A stretch of 9,286 bases of DNA, taken from Betaproteobacteria bacterium (GTDB lineage: Bacteria; Pseudomonadota; Gammaproteobacteria; Burkholderiales; Usitatibacteraceae). A program made the position numbers and the translations under genes. Where the stretch lies: assembly GCA_012274175.1 (NCBI GenBank), contig JAAOZZ010000058.1, positions 1 through 9,286 of the forward strand. Reading direction: 5' to 3'. The first letter of the stretch is position 1. Every line of letters starts with the position of its first letter. Positions 1-5,580 of this stretch are shown here, piece after piece. The notes under the pieces were generated by a model. That model searched no databases and was not told the origin of the DNA. It saw nothing but the letters and a program-made list of their open reading frames with translations.

Positions 1-331
1 CGCCGTCCAGGTCGATGGGCACCCCGCCCTGGAGAAGGGCCATCCCCTGGGCGATGGACAGGAAGGCGGTGCGGCCGTTGTTCACCGATTCCTCGAGCAG
101 CCGCGTGGGCCGCTTCCAGGCCACGGCGGCGCGCGCCTTGGCCACCGCGGTATCGATGCTGGACCACTGCGCCCCGTCGATGCGCTCAAGGGCGATCGTA
201 TGCCCGCCTTCGTCCACCACGGCGATCACGACGCGCCAGTCGTTGCGCCGGGCCTCGGCTTCGCACGCGGCGATCGCCACGCGCGCGGCTTCGAGCGTAA
301 GCATCTTCTTCGAGGGCAGGATGAGGGACAT
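1..331 (-). CDS. GlcG/HbpS-family (DUF336) heme-binding-like protein, 3' end cut by window
   Basis: The minus strand reads from an ATG at 331 down to the window edge, giving 110 intact codons with no stop. The protein begins MSLILPSKKMLTLEAARVAI. It shows the family pattern: an N-terminal helix 'LTLEAAR' (11-17), the strand motif 'VVIAVVDEGGH' (34-44), a helix with 'AKARAAVAWKRPT' (64-76), 'NNGRTAF' (84-90) and 'QGGVPI' (101-106). In this family (GlcG, HbpS, PduO C-terminal domain) these elements form a compact alpha-beta fold. Some members bind heme or cobalamin, and the physiological role is often unknown. No signal peptide is seen, so it is probably cytoplasmic. There is no good Shine-Dalgarno before the ATG. 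A second ATG at codon 10, next to the conserved LTL motif, is an alternative start. It diverges from dsbB. The family call is firm, the ligand is not. The full length is unknown; members are typically about 140 residues. Confidence 0.88.
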   Translation of the reverse strand, partial: MSLILPSKKMLTLEAARVAIAACEAEARRNDWRVVIAVVDEGGHTIALERIDGAQWSSIDTAVAKARAAVAWKRPTRLLEESVNNGRTAFLSIAQGMALLQGGVPIDLDG

Positions 332-335
332 GGTC

Positions 336-385
336 GGGAAAATCGCTCTGCGTCGGCGCGATCATACCGCTTGTGGGAAAATCGC
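336..385 (+). repeat. 11-bp direct repeat GGGAAAATCGC in the divergent gap
   Basis: GGGAAAATCGC occurs at 336-346 and again at 375-385, 39 bases apart start to start. The copies flank the candidate promoter region between the divergent GlcG/HbpS-like gene and dsbB. AT-rich 11-mers are rare in such GC-rich DNA, so an exact duplicate within 57 bases stands out. Two operator half-sites or chance are both possible, and nothing in the sequence names a regulator. Confidence 0.35.
361..366 (-). promoter_or_regulatory. Candidate -10 box (TATGAT) for the GlcG/HbpS-like gene
   Basis: Read on the minus strand the hexamer is TATGAT, five of six matches to the sigma-70 consensus. A start point about seven bases downstream, near 354, would leave a leader of roughly 20 bases before the ATG at 331. 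No convincing -35 hexamer lies 16-18 bases upstream. On the plus strand the same spot gives only a weak match (CATACC, 364-369) for dsbB, so the dsbB promoter is not clear. Confidence 0.35.
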
Positions 386-388
386 CTG

Positions 389-877
389 ATGAAAATCCCC
401 CGCCTCGTATTCGCCGCGATCTTCCTCGCCTGCGCCGCGCTGATCGGCATCGCCCTCTACATGCAGGAGCAGATGGGCCTCGAACCCTGCCCGATGTGCA
501 TCCTCCAGCGCTACGCCTTCGCGGCCCTGGGGATCGTGGCCCTGGTGGGGGCCCTGCACGGGCCGCGAGGCGTGGGTCTCAAGGTCTACGGGACCCTGGT
601 GGTGCTCTTCGCGGTGGCGGGCGGGGGCGTGGCGCTGCGCCAGTCCTACGTGCAGCATTTCCCCCCGGCCACGTCGGCCTGCGGCACCGACCTTGAATTC
701 CTGGTGAACGCCTTCCCCATCTCCCAGGCGCTGCCCAAGATCTTCTCCGGCACCGGCGATTGCTCCGTGGTCCACTGGCGCATGCTCGGCCTGTCGATCC
801 CGGAATGGGCCTTCCTGTGGTTCCTGCTCTTCACCGCCGCCGCGGTGTGGGTCGCATTCCTGCGCAAGCGCTCCTAA
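389..877 (+). CDS. dsbB: Disulfide bond formation protein B (DsbB)
   Basis: This 162-residue inner-membrane quinone reductase reoxidises periplasmic DsbA and passes electrons to the respiratory quinone pool. Four hydrophobic helices are visible, at about 6-24, 43-56, 64-83 and 138-157. The first periplasmic loop carries the redox pair C34-P-M-C37, followed by Q40-R41-Y42, the family's CxxC-x2-QRY signature next to the quinone site. The second loop carries C98 and C125, followed by the typical 'LGLSIPEW' (133-140). All four essential cysteines are therefore present, and length matches the family (about 160-175). The ATG at 389 is chosen because it directly precedes the first membrane helix; an in-frame start at 200 would run into the divergent gene and add an unrelated, very basic leader. 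The stop lies 10 bases before phoD, suggesting co-transcription. No dsbA is in view. Confidence 0.96.
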   Translation: MKIPRLVFAAIFLACAALIGIALYMQEQMGLEPCPMCILQRYAFAALGIVALVGALHGPRGVGLKVYGTLVVLFAVAGGGVALRQSYVQHFPPATSACGTDLEFLVNAFPISQALPKIFSGTGDCSVVHWRMLGLSIPEWAFLWFLLFTAAAVWVAFLRKRS

Positions 878-887
878 GTCTCCTGCA

Positions 888-2447
888 ATGGGCATTGCAC
901 GGCCTGAATCCCGGCTCGCCAGGCGGCGGTTCCTGGCGCAGGCCCTCGCGTTGGGTGCCGCGGCTTTCGTGCGGCCGCTGCGGCTGCGGGCCGCGACGCG
1001 GGTGCGGTTCGTGGCCGATCCGTTTTCCCTGGGAGTGGCCTCCGGATGCCCGCGGCCCGACGGCGTGGTGCTGTGGACTCGCCTCGCCCCGCGGCCCCTC
1101 GACGGCGGGGGCATGGATCCGGAAGCGGTGGAGGTAGGCTGGGAAGTCGCCGAGGACCCGGCGTTCGCGCGCATCGTGCGGCGCGGCACCCAGCTCGCAC
1201 AGCCGGAAGCGGCGCATTCGGTGCACGTGGAGGTGGACGGCCTCGAGCCCGCGCGCGAGTACCACTACCGGTTCCTGGCCGGCGGCGAGGCGAGTCCCGC
1301 CGCGCGCACGCGCACCGCGCCCAGCGCGGGGCGCGGCGACGAGCGCCTGCGCATGGCCCTCGCGAGCTGCCAGCAATTCGAGCAGGGATACTACGTCGCC
1401 CATCGCCACCTGGCCGCCGAAGGGGTGGACCTGGTGGCCTTCGTCGGCGACTACATCTACGAATCGAGCTGGGGAAACGATCCCGTGCGCAGGCACGCCA
1501 CGGCGGAGCCCCACACCCTCGACGAGTACCGCGCCCGGTACGCGCAGTACAAGACGGATCGCGACCTGCAGGCCGCGCACGCCTGCGCTCCATGGATCGT
1601 CACCTGGGACGACCACGAGGTGGACAACGACTACGCCGCGGACCGCTCCGAGGACCTGGACCCCAGCTTCCTCGCGCGGCGCGCCGCCGCCTATCGCGCC
1701 TACCTCGAGCACATGCCGCTGCGTCCTTCGGTCGTGCTCGCGAGCGGCGGCATGCGCATCTACGATCGCCACGGCTGGGGCGGGCTCGCCACCCTGCATG
1801 TGCTGGACGACCGGCAGTACCGCTCCCACGAGGCGTGCCCCAAGCCGCTGCGGGGCGGGTCGGCGATCGTGGGTCCCGACTGCGCCGAACGCCTCGAGGA
1901 AGGGCGCACGATGCTCGGGGCCGCGCAGGAGCGCTGGCTCGACGACGGGCTCTCGCAGTCCCGCGCCGCGTGGAACGTGATCGTGCAGCAGACGCTCATG
2001 GCACCCGCGGGGCGGGAGGCCGCCAAGGGCCTGGTGCACTGGACCGACGGGTGGGACGGCTATCCCGCGGCGCGCGCGCGGCTGCTCGCCAGCATCGCGC
2101 AACGCAAGCCGCGCAACCCCGTGGTGCTGGGCGGAGACGTCCACTGCAACTACGTGGCGGACCTGCACGCCGACCCCGAGCGGCCCGACACGCCCGTGGT
2201 GGCCTCCGAGTTCTGCGGCACCTCGATCACGTCCCAGGGACTACGCGCCGACATCGTGCGCAAGATCGCCGCGGCCAATCCCCACATCCGGCTCGCCGAC
2301 AGCGAGCATCGCGGCTACACCGTGCTCGACTTCGACCGCCGGCGCCTGGAGGCGCGGCTGCGGGTGGTGGAGTCGGTGAAGGCGCGGGAATCGCCCGTCT
2401 CGACCCTCGCCACCTTCGTCGTCGAGGACGGGCGCGGGATCGCCTAG
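888..2447 (+). CDS. phoD: Alkaline phosphatase D (PhoD-type phosphodiesterase/phosphomonoesterase), Tat-exported
   Basis: The 519-residue protein starts with a twin-arginine leader: R12-R13-R14-F15-L16 fits RRxFL, followed by a hydrophobic Ala/Leu stretch (17-27) and likely cleavage near 36. A PhoD N-terminal beta-sandwich (about 44-145) precedes the metallophosphatase domain. Metal-site motifs are intact: S160-C161-Q162, whose cysteine binds Fe(III) in Bacillus subtilis PhoD; 'FVGDYIYE' (185-192, D188); 'TWDDHEVDND' (239-248, N247); 'LDDRQYRS' (306-313); and 'GGDVHCNYV' (415-423, D417 and H419). In characterised members the enzyme holds Fe and Ca and releases phosphate from mono- and diesters outside the cytoplasm. 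It follows dsbB by 10 bases. No Shine-Dalgarno precedes the ATG, so it may depend on coupling to dsbB. Seven cysteines are present, including C317 and C332 in one loop. No Pho box was recognised. Confidence 0.94.
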   Translation: MGIARPESRLARRRFLAQALALGAAAFVRPLRLRAATRVRFVADPFSLGVASGCPRPDGVVLWTRLAPRPLDGGGMDPEAVEVGWEVAEDPAFARIVRRGTQLAQPEAAHSVHVEVDGLEPAREYHYRFLAGGEASPAARTRTAPSAGRGDERLRMALASCQQFEQGYYVAHRHLAAEGVDLVAFVGDYIYESSWGNDPVRRHATAEPHTLDEYRARYAQYKTDRDLQAAHACAPWIVTWDDHEVDNDYAADRSEDLDPSFLARRAAAYRAYLEHMPLRPSVVLASGGMRIYDRHGWGGLATLHVLDDRQYRSHEACPKPLRGGSAIVGPDCAERLEEGRTMLGAAQERWLDDGLSQSRAAWNVIVQQTLMAPAGREAAKGLVHWTDGWDGYPAARARLLASIAQRKPRNPVVLGGDVHCNYVADLHADPERPDTPVVASEFCGTSITSQGLRADIVRKIAAANPHIRLADSEHRGYTVLDFDRRRLEARLRVVESVKARESPVSTLATFVVEDGRGIA

Positions 2448-2463
2448 GGAGCCTAGAGCTCCC
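2447..2463. terminator. Small hairpin between convergent stops, possible bidirectional terminator
   Basis: GGGAGC (2447-2452) and GCTCCC (2458-2463) form a perfect 6-bp stem with a 5-base loop. The hairpin lies across the stop codons of phoD and the converging dehydrogenase gene, which are only 5 bases apart. Neither side has a T-tract, so it is not a classic intrinsic terminator. It might still slow convergent transcription or protect 3' ends. Confidence 0.35.
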
Positions 2464-3184
2464 GCAGGTCGAGCACGCCCTCGCCCTTGAGGCGGCCCTC
2501 GGCCTCGAGGCGCAGGATGTCCGCGGCCACGTCGTCGGGCGAGCGCAGCGCCCCGTCGGCTTTCATCTTGCGGAAACGCTCGACGTCGGCGAAGTCTTCC
2601 GGCGCGGCGCTTCGGACCACGCCCTGCATCGCGGTGTCGATCACGCCCGGCGCGAGGCTCGCCACTTCCACCGGCCGGCGGCGCGACTGGGACTCGAGCG
2701 CCACCACGCGCGAGGCCATGTCCAGGCCCGCCTTGGCCGCGCAGTAGGCGCTCCATCCGAAGATCGGCCTGCGTCCGGCACCCGAGGAGATGTTGATGAT
2801 CCGCCGCAGCATCGCGGCCGACTCGGTCATGCGCAGGAACCGGCCCATGAGGAGCATGGGTGCGACCAGGTTCACGGCGAGGTTGCGCGCGAGCTCCGCG
2901 GGATCGGCCGCCTCGAGGGGCGCCACGGGCGCCACCACGCCCGCGTTGTTCACGAGCACCGCCTTCGCGTAGCGCTTGCCGCGGATCCTCTGCTCGATCC
3001 GGTCGCACGCCGCGGCGAGCGCGACCGGGTCGGCCAGGTCCACTTCCAGGCGCGCGCCTCCGGGCACCGGGGCGTCGGGGGCGCGCGCGAGCGCGATCAG
3101 CTCGTTGTCCGCGTCGCGGGCGATGCGAAGGGCGAGCGCTTCGCCCAGGCCCCGGGTGGTGCCGGTGACGATGTACAGGTTCAT
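2453..3184 (-). CDS. Short-chain dehydrogenase/reductase, benzil/sepiapterin reductase-like
   Basis: The 243-residue protein has a classical short-chain dehydrogenase layout. It has a nucleotide-binding T7-G-T-T-R-G-L-G14 at the extreme N-terminus, D49 after the second strand, and N79-N80-A81-G82. The catalytic set is N105, S134, Y147 and K151 (YCAAK), with the usual 13-residue Ser-Tyr spacing. A 'PGVIDT' segment follows the catalytic helix. The opening 'MNLYIVTGTTRGLGEALA' resembles the Bacillus YueD-type (S)-benzoin-forming benzil reductases and sepiapterin-reductase-like enzymes, which use NADPH to reduce dicarbonyl substrates. The true substrate here is unknown. The ATG at 3184 is chosen because the Rossmann strand starts at residue 3; upstream in-frame sequence overlaps the divergent rhomboid gene. 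No strong ribosome-binding site is visible. It converges on phoD and diverges from the rhomboid gene with a 33-base gap. Fold and catalysis are sure; the subfamily is moderately sure. Confidence 0.9.
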   Translation of the reverse strand: MNLYIVTGTTRGLGEALALRIARDADNELIALARAPDAPVPGGARLEVDLADPVALAAACDRIEQRIRGKRYAKAVLVNNAGVVAPVAPLEAADPAELARNLAVNLVAPMLLMGRFLRMTESAAMLRRIINISSGAGRRPIFGWSAYCAAKAGLDMASRVVALESQSRRRPVEVASLAPGVIDTAMQGVVRSAAPEDFADVERFRKMKADGALRSPDDVAADILRLEAEGRLKGEGVLDLREL

Positions 3185-3205
3185 CGCGGATGGCCGCCTT
3201 GCGGT

Positions 3206-3211
3206 TATGAT
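3206..3211 (+). promoter_or_regulatory. Candidate -10 box (TATGAT) giving a near-leaderless rhomboid mRNA
   Basis: TATGAT matches five of six sigma-70 positions and sits only 6 bases before the ATG at 3218, so a start point at the usual distance would fall on or next to that ATG. No clear -35 hexamer is found at 16-18 bases upstream. The same AT-rich island read on the minus strand gives CATAAC (3204-3209), a weaker -10 for the divergent dehydrogenase gene, so the 33-base gap may hold overlapping divergent promoters. Confidence 0.4.
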
Positions 3212-3217
3212 TCGCCG

Positions 3218-3805
3218 ATGCGCATGGTATCTCCGCGAACGCCCCACGTCACGATCGCGCTCATCGCCCTCAGCATCATCGCGTCGCTGCCATCGCTCCT
3301 CGACCCGAACTCCGTGCTCGCCCCGCTGCTCATCAACCAGCCGGGCGCCGCCGCCTTCTCGAGCGTCGCGCGCGGCGAGGTGTGGCGTCTCATCACGCCG
3401 ATCTTCATCCACTTCGGCCTGCTGCACATCTTCTTCAACATGCTGTGGATGTGGGACCTGGGGCGCGGGCTGGAGCTCCTGAAGGGCCCGGTGTTCCTCG
3501 GCCTCTTCGTCGCCGCCACGGGCATCGCGGCCAACGTGGCCCAGTACGCCGTCACGGGCAATCCGTATTTCGGCGGCATGTCGGGCGTGGTGTACGCGCT
3601 GCTGGGCTACGTGTGGATGCAGGGCCGCTTCAATCCCGCGTTCGGCCTCGCGCTGCACCCGTCCACCGTGACGATGATGCTCGTGTGGTTCGTGCTGTGC
3701 TGGACCGGCCTGCTGGGACCGATCGCGAACTGGGCGCACACGGCGGGGCTGGCACTCGGCGTGGCCTTCGGGTTCCTCACGCGGCGCGCCGGGAGGCCCC
3801 GTTGA
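3218..3805 (+). CDS. Rhomboid-family intramembrane serine protease
   Basis: The 195-residue inner-membrane protein has the minimal six-helix rhomboid core without a cytosolic N-terminal domain. Key residues match E. coli GlpG: 'WRLITPIFIHFGLLHIFFNM' (56-75) gives the HxxxN pair H70 and N74 that lines the oxyanion hole; G120-M121-S122-G123 is the GxSG nucleophile motif; and H174 in 'NWAHTAGLALG' (171-181) completes the Ser-His dyad. Hydrophobic helices lie at about 11-28, 58-78, 92-112, 119-135, 152-166 and 172-187. Rhomboids cleave transmembrane substrates within the bilayer; the substrate is not predictable here. Two in-frame ATGs exist, at 3218 and 3224; neither has a Shine-Dalgarno, and the first fits a leaderless transcript. 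The stop overlaps the start of the next gene by TTGA. Catalytic competence looks intact. Confidence 0.93.
   Translation: MRMVSPRTPHVTIALIALSIIASLPSLLDPNSVLAPLLINQPGAAAFSSVARGEVWRLITPIFIHFGLLHIFFNMLWMWDLGRGLELLKGPVFLGLFVAATGIAANVAQYAVTGNPYFGGMSGVVYALLGYVWMQGRFNPAFGLALHPSTVTMMLVWFVLCWTGLLGPIANWAHTAGLALGVAFGFLTRRAGRPR
3791..3796 (+). promoter_or_regulatory. Ribosome-binding site GGGAGG that fixes a TTG start
   Basis: GGGAGG lies inside the last codons of the rhomboid gene and ends 5 bases before the TTG at 3802. The only other credible starts, GTG at 3844 and 3850, lie too far from this site and inside the first Rossmann strand. This makes TTG at 3802 the best-supported start of the downstream dehydrogenase and implies translational coupling. 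Confidence 0.6.
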
Positions 3806-4581
3806 TCCACGACGCCGGGGCGAAGAGCGCTCCCGCGCCCGGCGTGGTCGTGGTCACGGGCGGCGGCCGGGGCATCGGGGCGGCCACCGCGCGGCTCGCC
3901 GCCCGGCGCGGCTATGCCGTGTGCGTGAACTTTCTTGCCCATCGCGCCGCGGCCGACGCGACCGTGGCGGCGATCGTGCGGGACGGCGGGCGCGCGATCG
4001 CGGTGGCGGCCGACGTCGCGAAGGAAGCGGACGTGGTGCGCCTCTTCGACGAGGCGCGGGCGCGGCTGGGCCCGGTGACCGCGCTCGTGAACAATGCCGG
4101 GATCCTCGAGCGCCAGATGCGCCTGGACGAGATGCCCGTGGAGCGCTTCCAGCGCATCTTCGCGACCAACGTGATCGGCGCGATCCTGTGCGCGCGCGAG
4201 GCGGTGCGCCGCATGTCGACGCGCCACGGTGGAAGCGGCGGCGCGATCGTGAACGTGTCGTCCGTGGCCGCCACCCTCGGCGCTCCCGGCGAATACGTGG
4301 ACTATGCGGCCTCGAAGGGCGCCATCGAATCGCTCACCATCGGGCTCGCGCGCGAGGTGGCCGCCGAGGGCATCCGGGTGAACGCGGTGCGCCCCGGCGT
4401 GATCTACACCGACATCCACGCGAGCGGCGGCGAGCCGGGCCGGGTGGAGCGCGTGAAGGCGTCCCTGCCGATGGGCCGCGGCGGCGATCCCGAGGAGGTC
4501 GCGCGCGCGATCCTCTGGCTCCTGGGCGAGGAGGCGTCGTATTCCACCGGCACATTCATCGACGTGTCCGGAGGACGTTGA
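3802..4581 (+). CDS. SDR-family oxidoreductase, YgfF-like (TTG start)
   Basis: Starting at TTG 3802, this is a 259-residue short-chain dehydrogenase. It has T19-G-G-G-R-G-I-G26 for NAD(P) binding, D71 after the third strand, N97-N98-A99-G100, and the catalytic set N123, S154, Y168 and K172. The stretch 'GGSGGAIVNVSSVA' (143-156), 'GEYVDYAASKGAIESLT' (163-179) and 'IYTDIHASGGEPGRV' (about 202-216) closely resembles E. coli YgfF, an NADP-type dehydrogenase of unclear physiological substrate. The C-terminal 'YSTGTFIDVSGGR' is the usual dimer-interface end. No ATG exists before the Rossmann strand. TTG overlaps the rhomboid stop (TTGA) and has GGGAGG 5 bases upstream, while a GTG at 3844 would trim 14 residues and leave little before the glycine motif. 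Automated pipelines may pick that GTG. It is probably co-transcribed and translationally coupled with the rhomboid gene. Confidence 0.9.
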   Translation: MIHDAGAKSAPAPGVVVVTGGGRGIGAATARLAARRGYAVCVNFLAHRAAADATVAAIVRDGGRAIAVAADVAKEADVVRLFDEARARLGPVTALVNNAGILERQMRLDEMPVERFQRIFATNVIGAILCAREAVRRMSTRHGGSGGAIVNVSSVAATLGAPGEYVDYAASKGAIESLTIGLAREVAAEGIRVNAVRPGVIYTDIHASGGEPGRVERVKASLPMGRGGDPEEVARAILWLLGEEASYSTGTFIDVSGGR

Positions 4582-4611
4582 GCACCGGCGTCACCCGGCG
4601 CATCCATCGGC

Positions 4612-4617
4612 TATCAT
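4612..4617 (+). promoter_or_regulatory. Candidate -10 box (TATCAT) for the four-gene run
   Basis: TATCAT matches five of six sigma-70 positions in the 75-base gap after the YgfF-like gene. No good -35 is seen at 16-18 bases upstream. The predicted leader of about 33 bases ends in an A-rich stretch (GGAAAAAATTACCA, 4643-4656) next to the ATG at 4657, which may keep the start unstructured. This would make the downstream four genes a separate transcription unit from the rhomboid pair. Confidence 0.4.
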
Positions 4618-4656
4618 GGTCTCGATCGCCGCCGACCACACCGGAAAAAATTACCA

Positions 4657-5043
4657 ATGCCTCGGGAACCGATACCCGACGATGTGCGCCGCTTCGTCCT
4701 CACGAGCATTCCCTCGGTCCCGTTCGTCGAGGCGATGCTGCTCTTCAAGGCGCTGCGCGGACAGCCCGTGGAAACCTCGAAGGTCGCGGAGCGGCTCTAC
4801 ATTCCCGAGAAGGCGGCGGCCGCCCTCGTGCAGCAGCTCGCGGGGGCGCGCGTCGTGGAGGGCGTCGCGGGCGAGCCTTCGTCCTTCCGCTACGCGCCGC
4901 CGGACGAGCTGGGTTCCGTGCTGGACCGGCTCGCGCACGCCTACGTCCACGACCTCATCGGCGTAACCACCCTCATCCACTCGCGCACCGAGCGCATGGC
5001 CCAGCAGTTCGCCGACGCGTTCAAGTTCCGCAAGGACACCTGA
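4657..5043 (+). CDS. Small winged-helix-like protein of unknown function
   Basis: This 128-residue soluble protein has no named family that I recognise with confidence. An N-terminal helix (8-33, 'VRRFVLTSIPSVPFVEAMLLF') leads to a helix-turn-helix-like unit: 'ETSKVAERLYIPEKAAAALVQQLAGARVVE' spans 39-68. It is followed by a short polar beta-like 'wing' (69-82, 'GEPSSFRYAPP') and a long amphipathic C-terminal helix (84-125) that could dimerise. That order is typical of winged-helix DNA-binding or protein-binding domains with MarR/PadR-like architecture. DNA binding is an inference, since the helices are not especially basic. It heads a tight run: 4 bases to the next gene, then gaps of 0 and 2 bases. 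A regulator or cytosolic partner of the two small membrane proteins is the natural guess. No signal peptide or membrane segment is present. Confidence 0.8.
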   Translation: MPREPIPDDVRRFVLTSIPSVPFVEAMLLFKALRGQPVETSKVAERLYIPEKAAAALVQQLAGARVVEGVAGEPSSFRYAPPDELGSVLDRLAHAYVHDLIGVTTLIHSRTERMAQQFADAFKFRKDT

Positions 5044-5047
5044 CATC

Positions 5048-5305
5048 ATGGCCGCGATCATCTATTCGCTCTGCGCGCTCACCTGCCTTGCCTGCGCCAC
5101 GCTGCTGATGCGAAGCTACCGGCGCTCGGGGTTCCGCCTCGCGTTCTGGAGCGCGCTCTGCTTCCTCGGGCTCACGGTGAGCAACGTCCTGCTGGTGCTC
5201 GACCGTGTGGTCTATCCGGCGGTGGACCTCTCGGGCGCCCGGCTCGGCGCCGCGTTCGTGGCGATCTGCCTGCTGGTGTTCGGTCTCATCTGGGAGGGGG
5301 ACTGA
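5048..5305 (+). CDS. DUF5985-type small membrane protein, copy 1
   Basis: This 85-residue, very hydrophobic protein has three predicted membrane helices, at about 3-21, 31-51 and 65-82. Between helices 1 and 2 is a basic, presumably cytoplasmic, turn 'MRSYRRSGFR' (21-30). Between helices 2 and 3 is 'LDRVVYPAVDL' (51-61), and the tail is acidic ('WEGD'). From memory it fits the DUF5985 family, whose function is unknown; a profile search would confirm this. It resembles its downstream neighbour at fixed spacing: R22, R25, R30, A36-L37 and F39 line up with R24, R27, R32, A38-L39 and F41 there, so the two look like tandem paralogues. AAGGA at 5032-5036 is a distant but usable ribosome-binding site. 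The stop is directly followed by the next gene's GTG. Confidence 0.86.
   Translation: MAAIIYSLCALTCLACATLLMRSYRRSGFRLAFWSALCFLGLTVSNVLLVLDRVVYPAVDLSGARLGAAFVAICLLVFGLIWEGD
5292..5300 (+). promoter_or_regulatory. Strong ribosome-binding site fixing a GTG start
   Basis: GGGAGGGGG at the very end of copy 1 places its GGAGG core (5293-5297) 8 bases before the GTG at 5306. That GTG immediately follows the TGA stop of copy 1 with no gap. No ATG is available in frame before the first membrane helix, so the GTG is the start. Confidence 0.65.
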
Positions 5306-5578
5306 GTGCAGATCAACGACCTGCTGGTGGGCGGCATCGCGACGGCCTCGTTCGTCGCGAGCCTCTTCTTCCTGCGTTTCTGGCGCACGACCCGGGACCG
5401 CTTCTTCCTCTTTTTCGCCCTGTCGTTCGCCATCGAGGGCGCCAACCGCGTGGTCCTGTGGCTTTCCGTCGGCAACAACGAGGACGCGCCCGTCTACTAC
5501 ATCATCCGCCTCGTGGCCTACGGGCTGATCCTCGCGGCCATCATCGACAAGAACCGCGGCCCGCGCCGCAGGAGCTGA
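5306..5578 (+). CDS. DUF5985-type small membrane protein, copy 2 (GTG start)
   Basis: This 90-residue protein starts at GTG 5306, directly after the previous stop, with a strong upstream GGAGG. It has three predicted membrane helices, at about 5-23, 33-54 and 64-82. The loop after helix 1 is basic ('RFWRTTRDR', 24-32), the loop after helix 2 is polar ('GNNEDAP', 56-62), and the tail is strongly basic ('DKNRGPRRRS'). Arginine and aromatic spacing in the first half matches copy 1, but the tail charge is opposite (acidic in copy 1), which would suit a heteromeric pair. Function is unknown; I assign DUF5985 from memory. It is too small for an autonomous transporter, so a subunit, accessory or stress-related membrane protein is likelier. 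Its stop lies 2 bases before the crotonase gene, whose ribosome-binding site lies in its last codons. Confidence 0.85.
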   Translation: MQINDLLVGGIATASFVASLFFLRFWRTTRDRFFLFFALSFAIEGANRVVLWLSVGNNEDAPVYYIIRLVAYGLILAAIIDKNRGPRRRS

Positions 5579-5580
5579 CG

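Noticed and set aside
200..388. 63-residue N-terminal extension of DsbB from an upstream ATG
   Set aside because: The extension reads antisense through the GlcG/HbpS-like gene, is strongly basic, and is absent from DsbB proteins, which begin with a short segment before helix 1.
831..2168. 445-codon minus-strand frame opposite phoD
   Set aside because: It runs antisense through the conserved metal-site codons of phoD, and its translation is low-complexity Val/Ala/Arg/Gly with no family features.
2445..2458. CTAG-containing GCCTAGAG near both minus-strand stop codons (also at 6411-6418)
   Set aside because: Both copies arise from genes ending in a CTC codon followed by TAG. Two occurrences explained by codon and stop usage are not evidence of an element.
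1046..3805. 919-codon open frame on the plus strand that ends in the rhomboid sequence
   Set aside because: Only the last 195 codons resemble a real protein. The rest is an off-frame, Arg/Ala-rich reading through phoD and antisense to the dehydrogenase gene.
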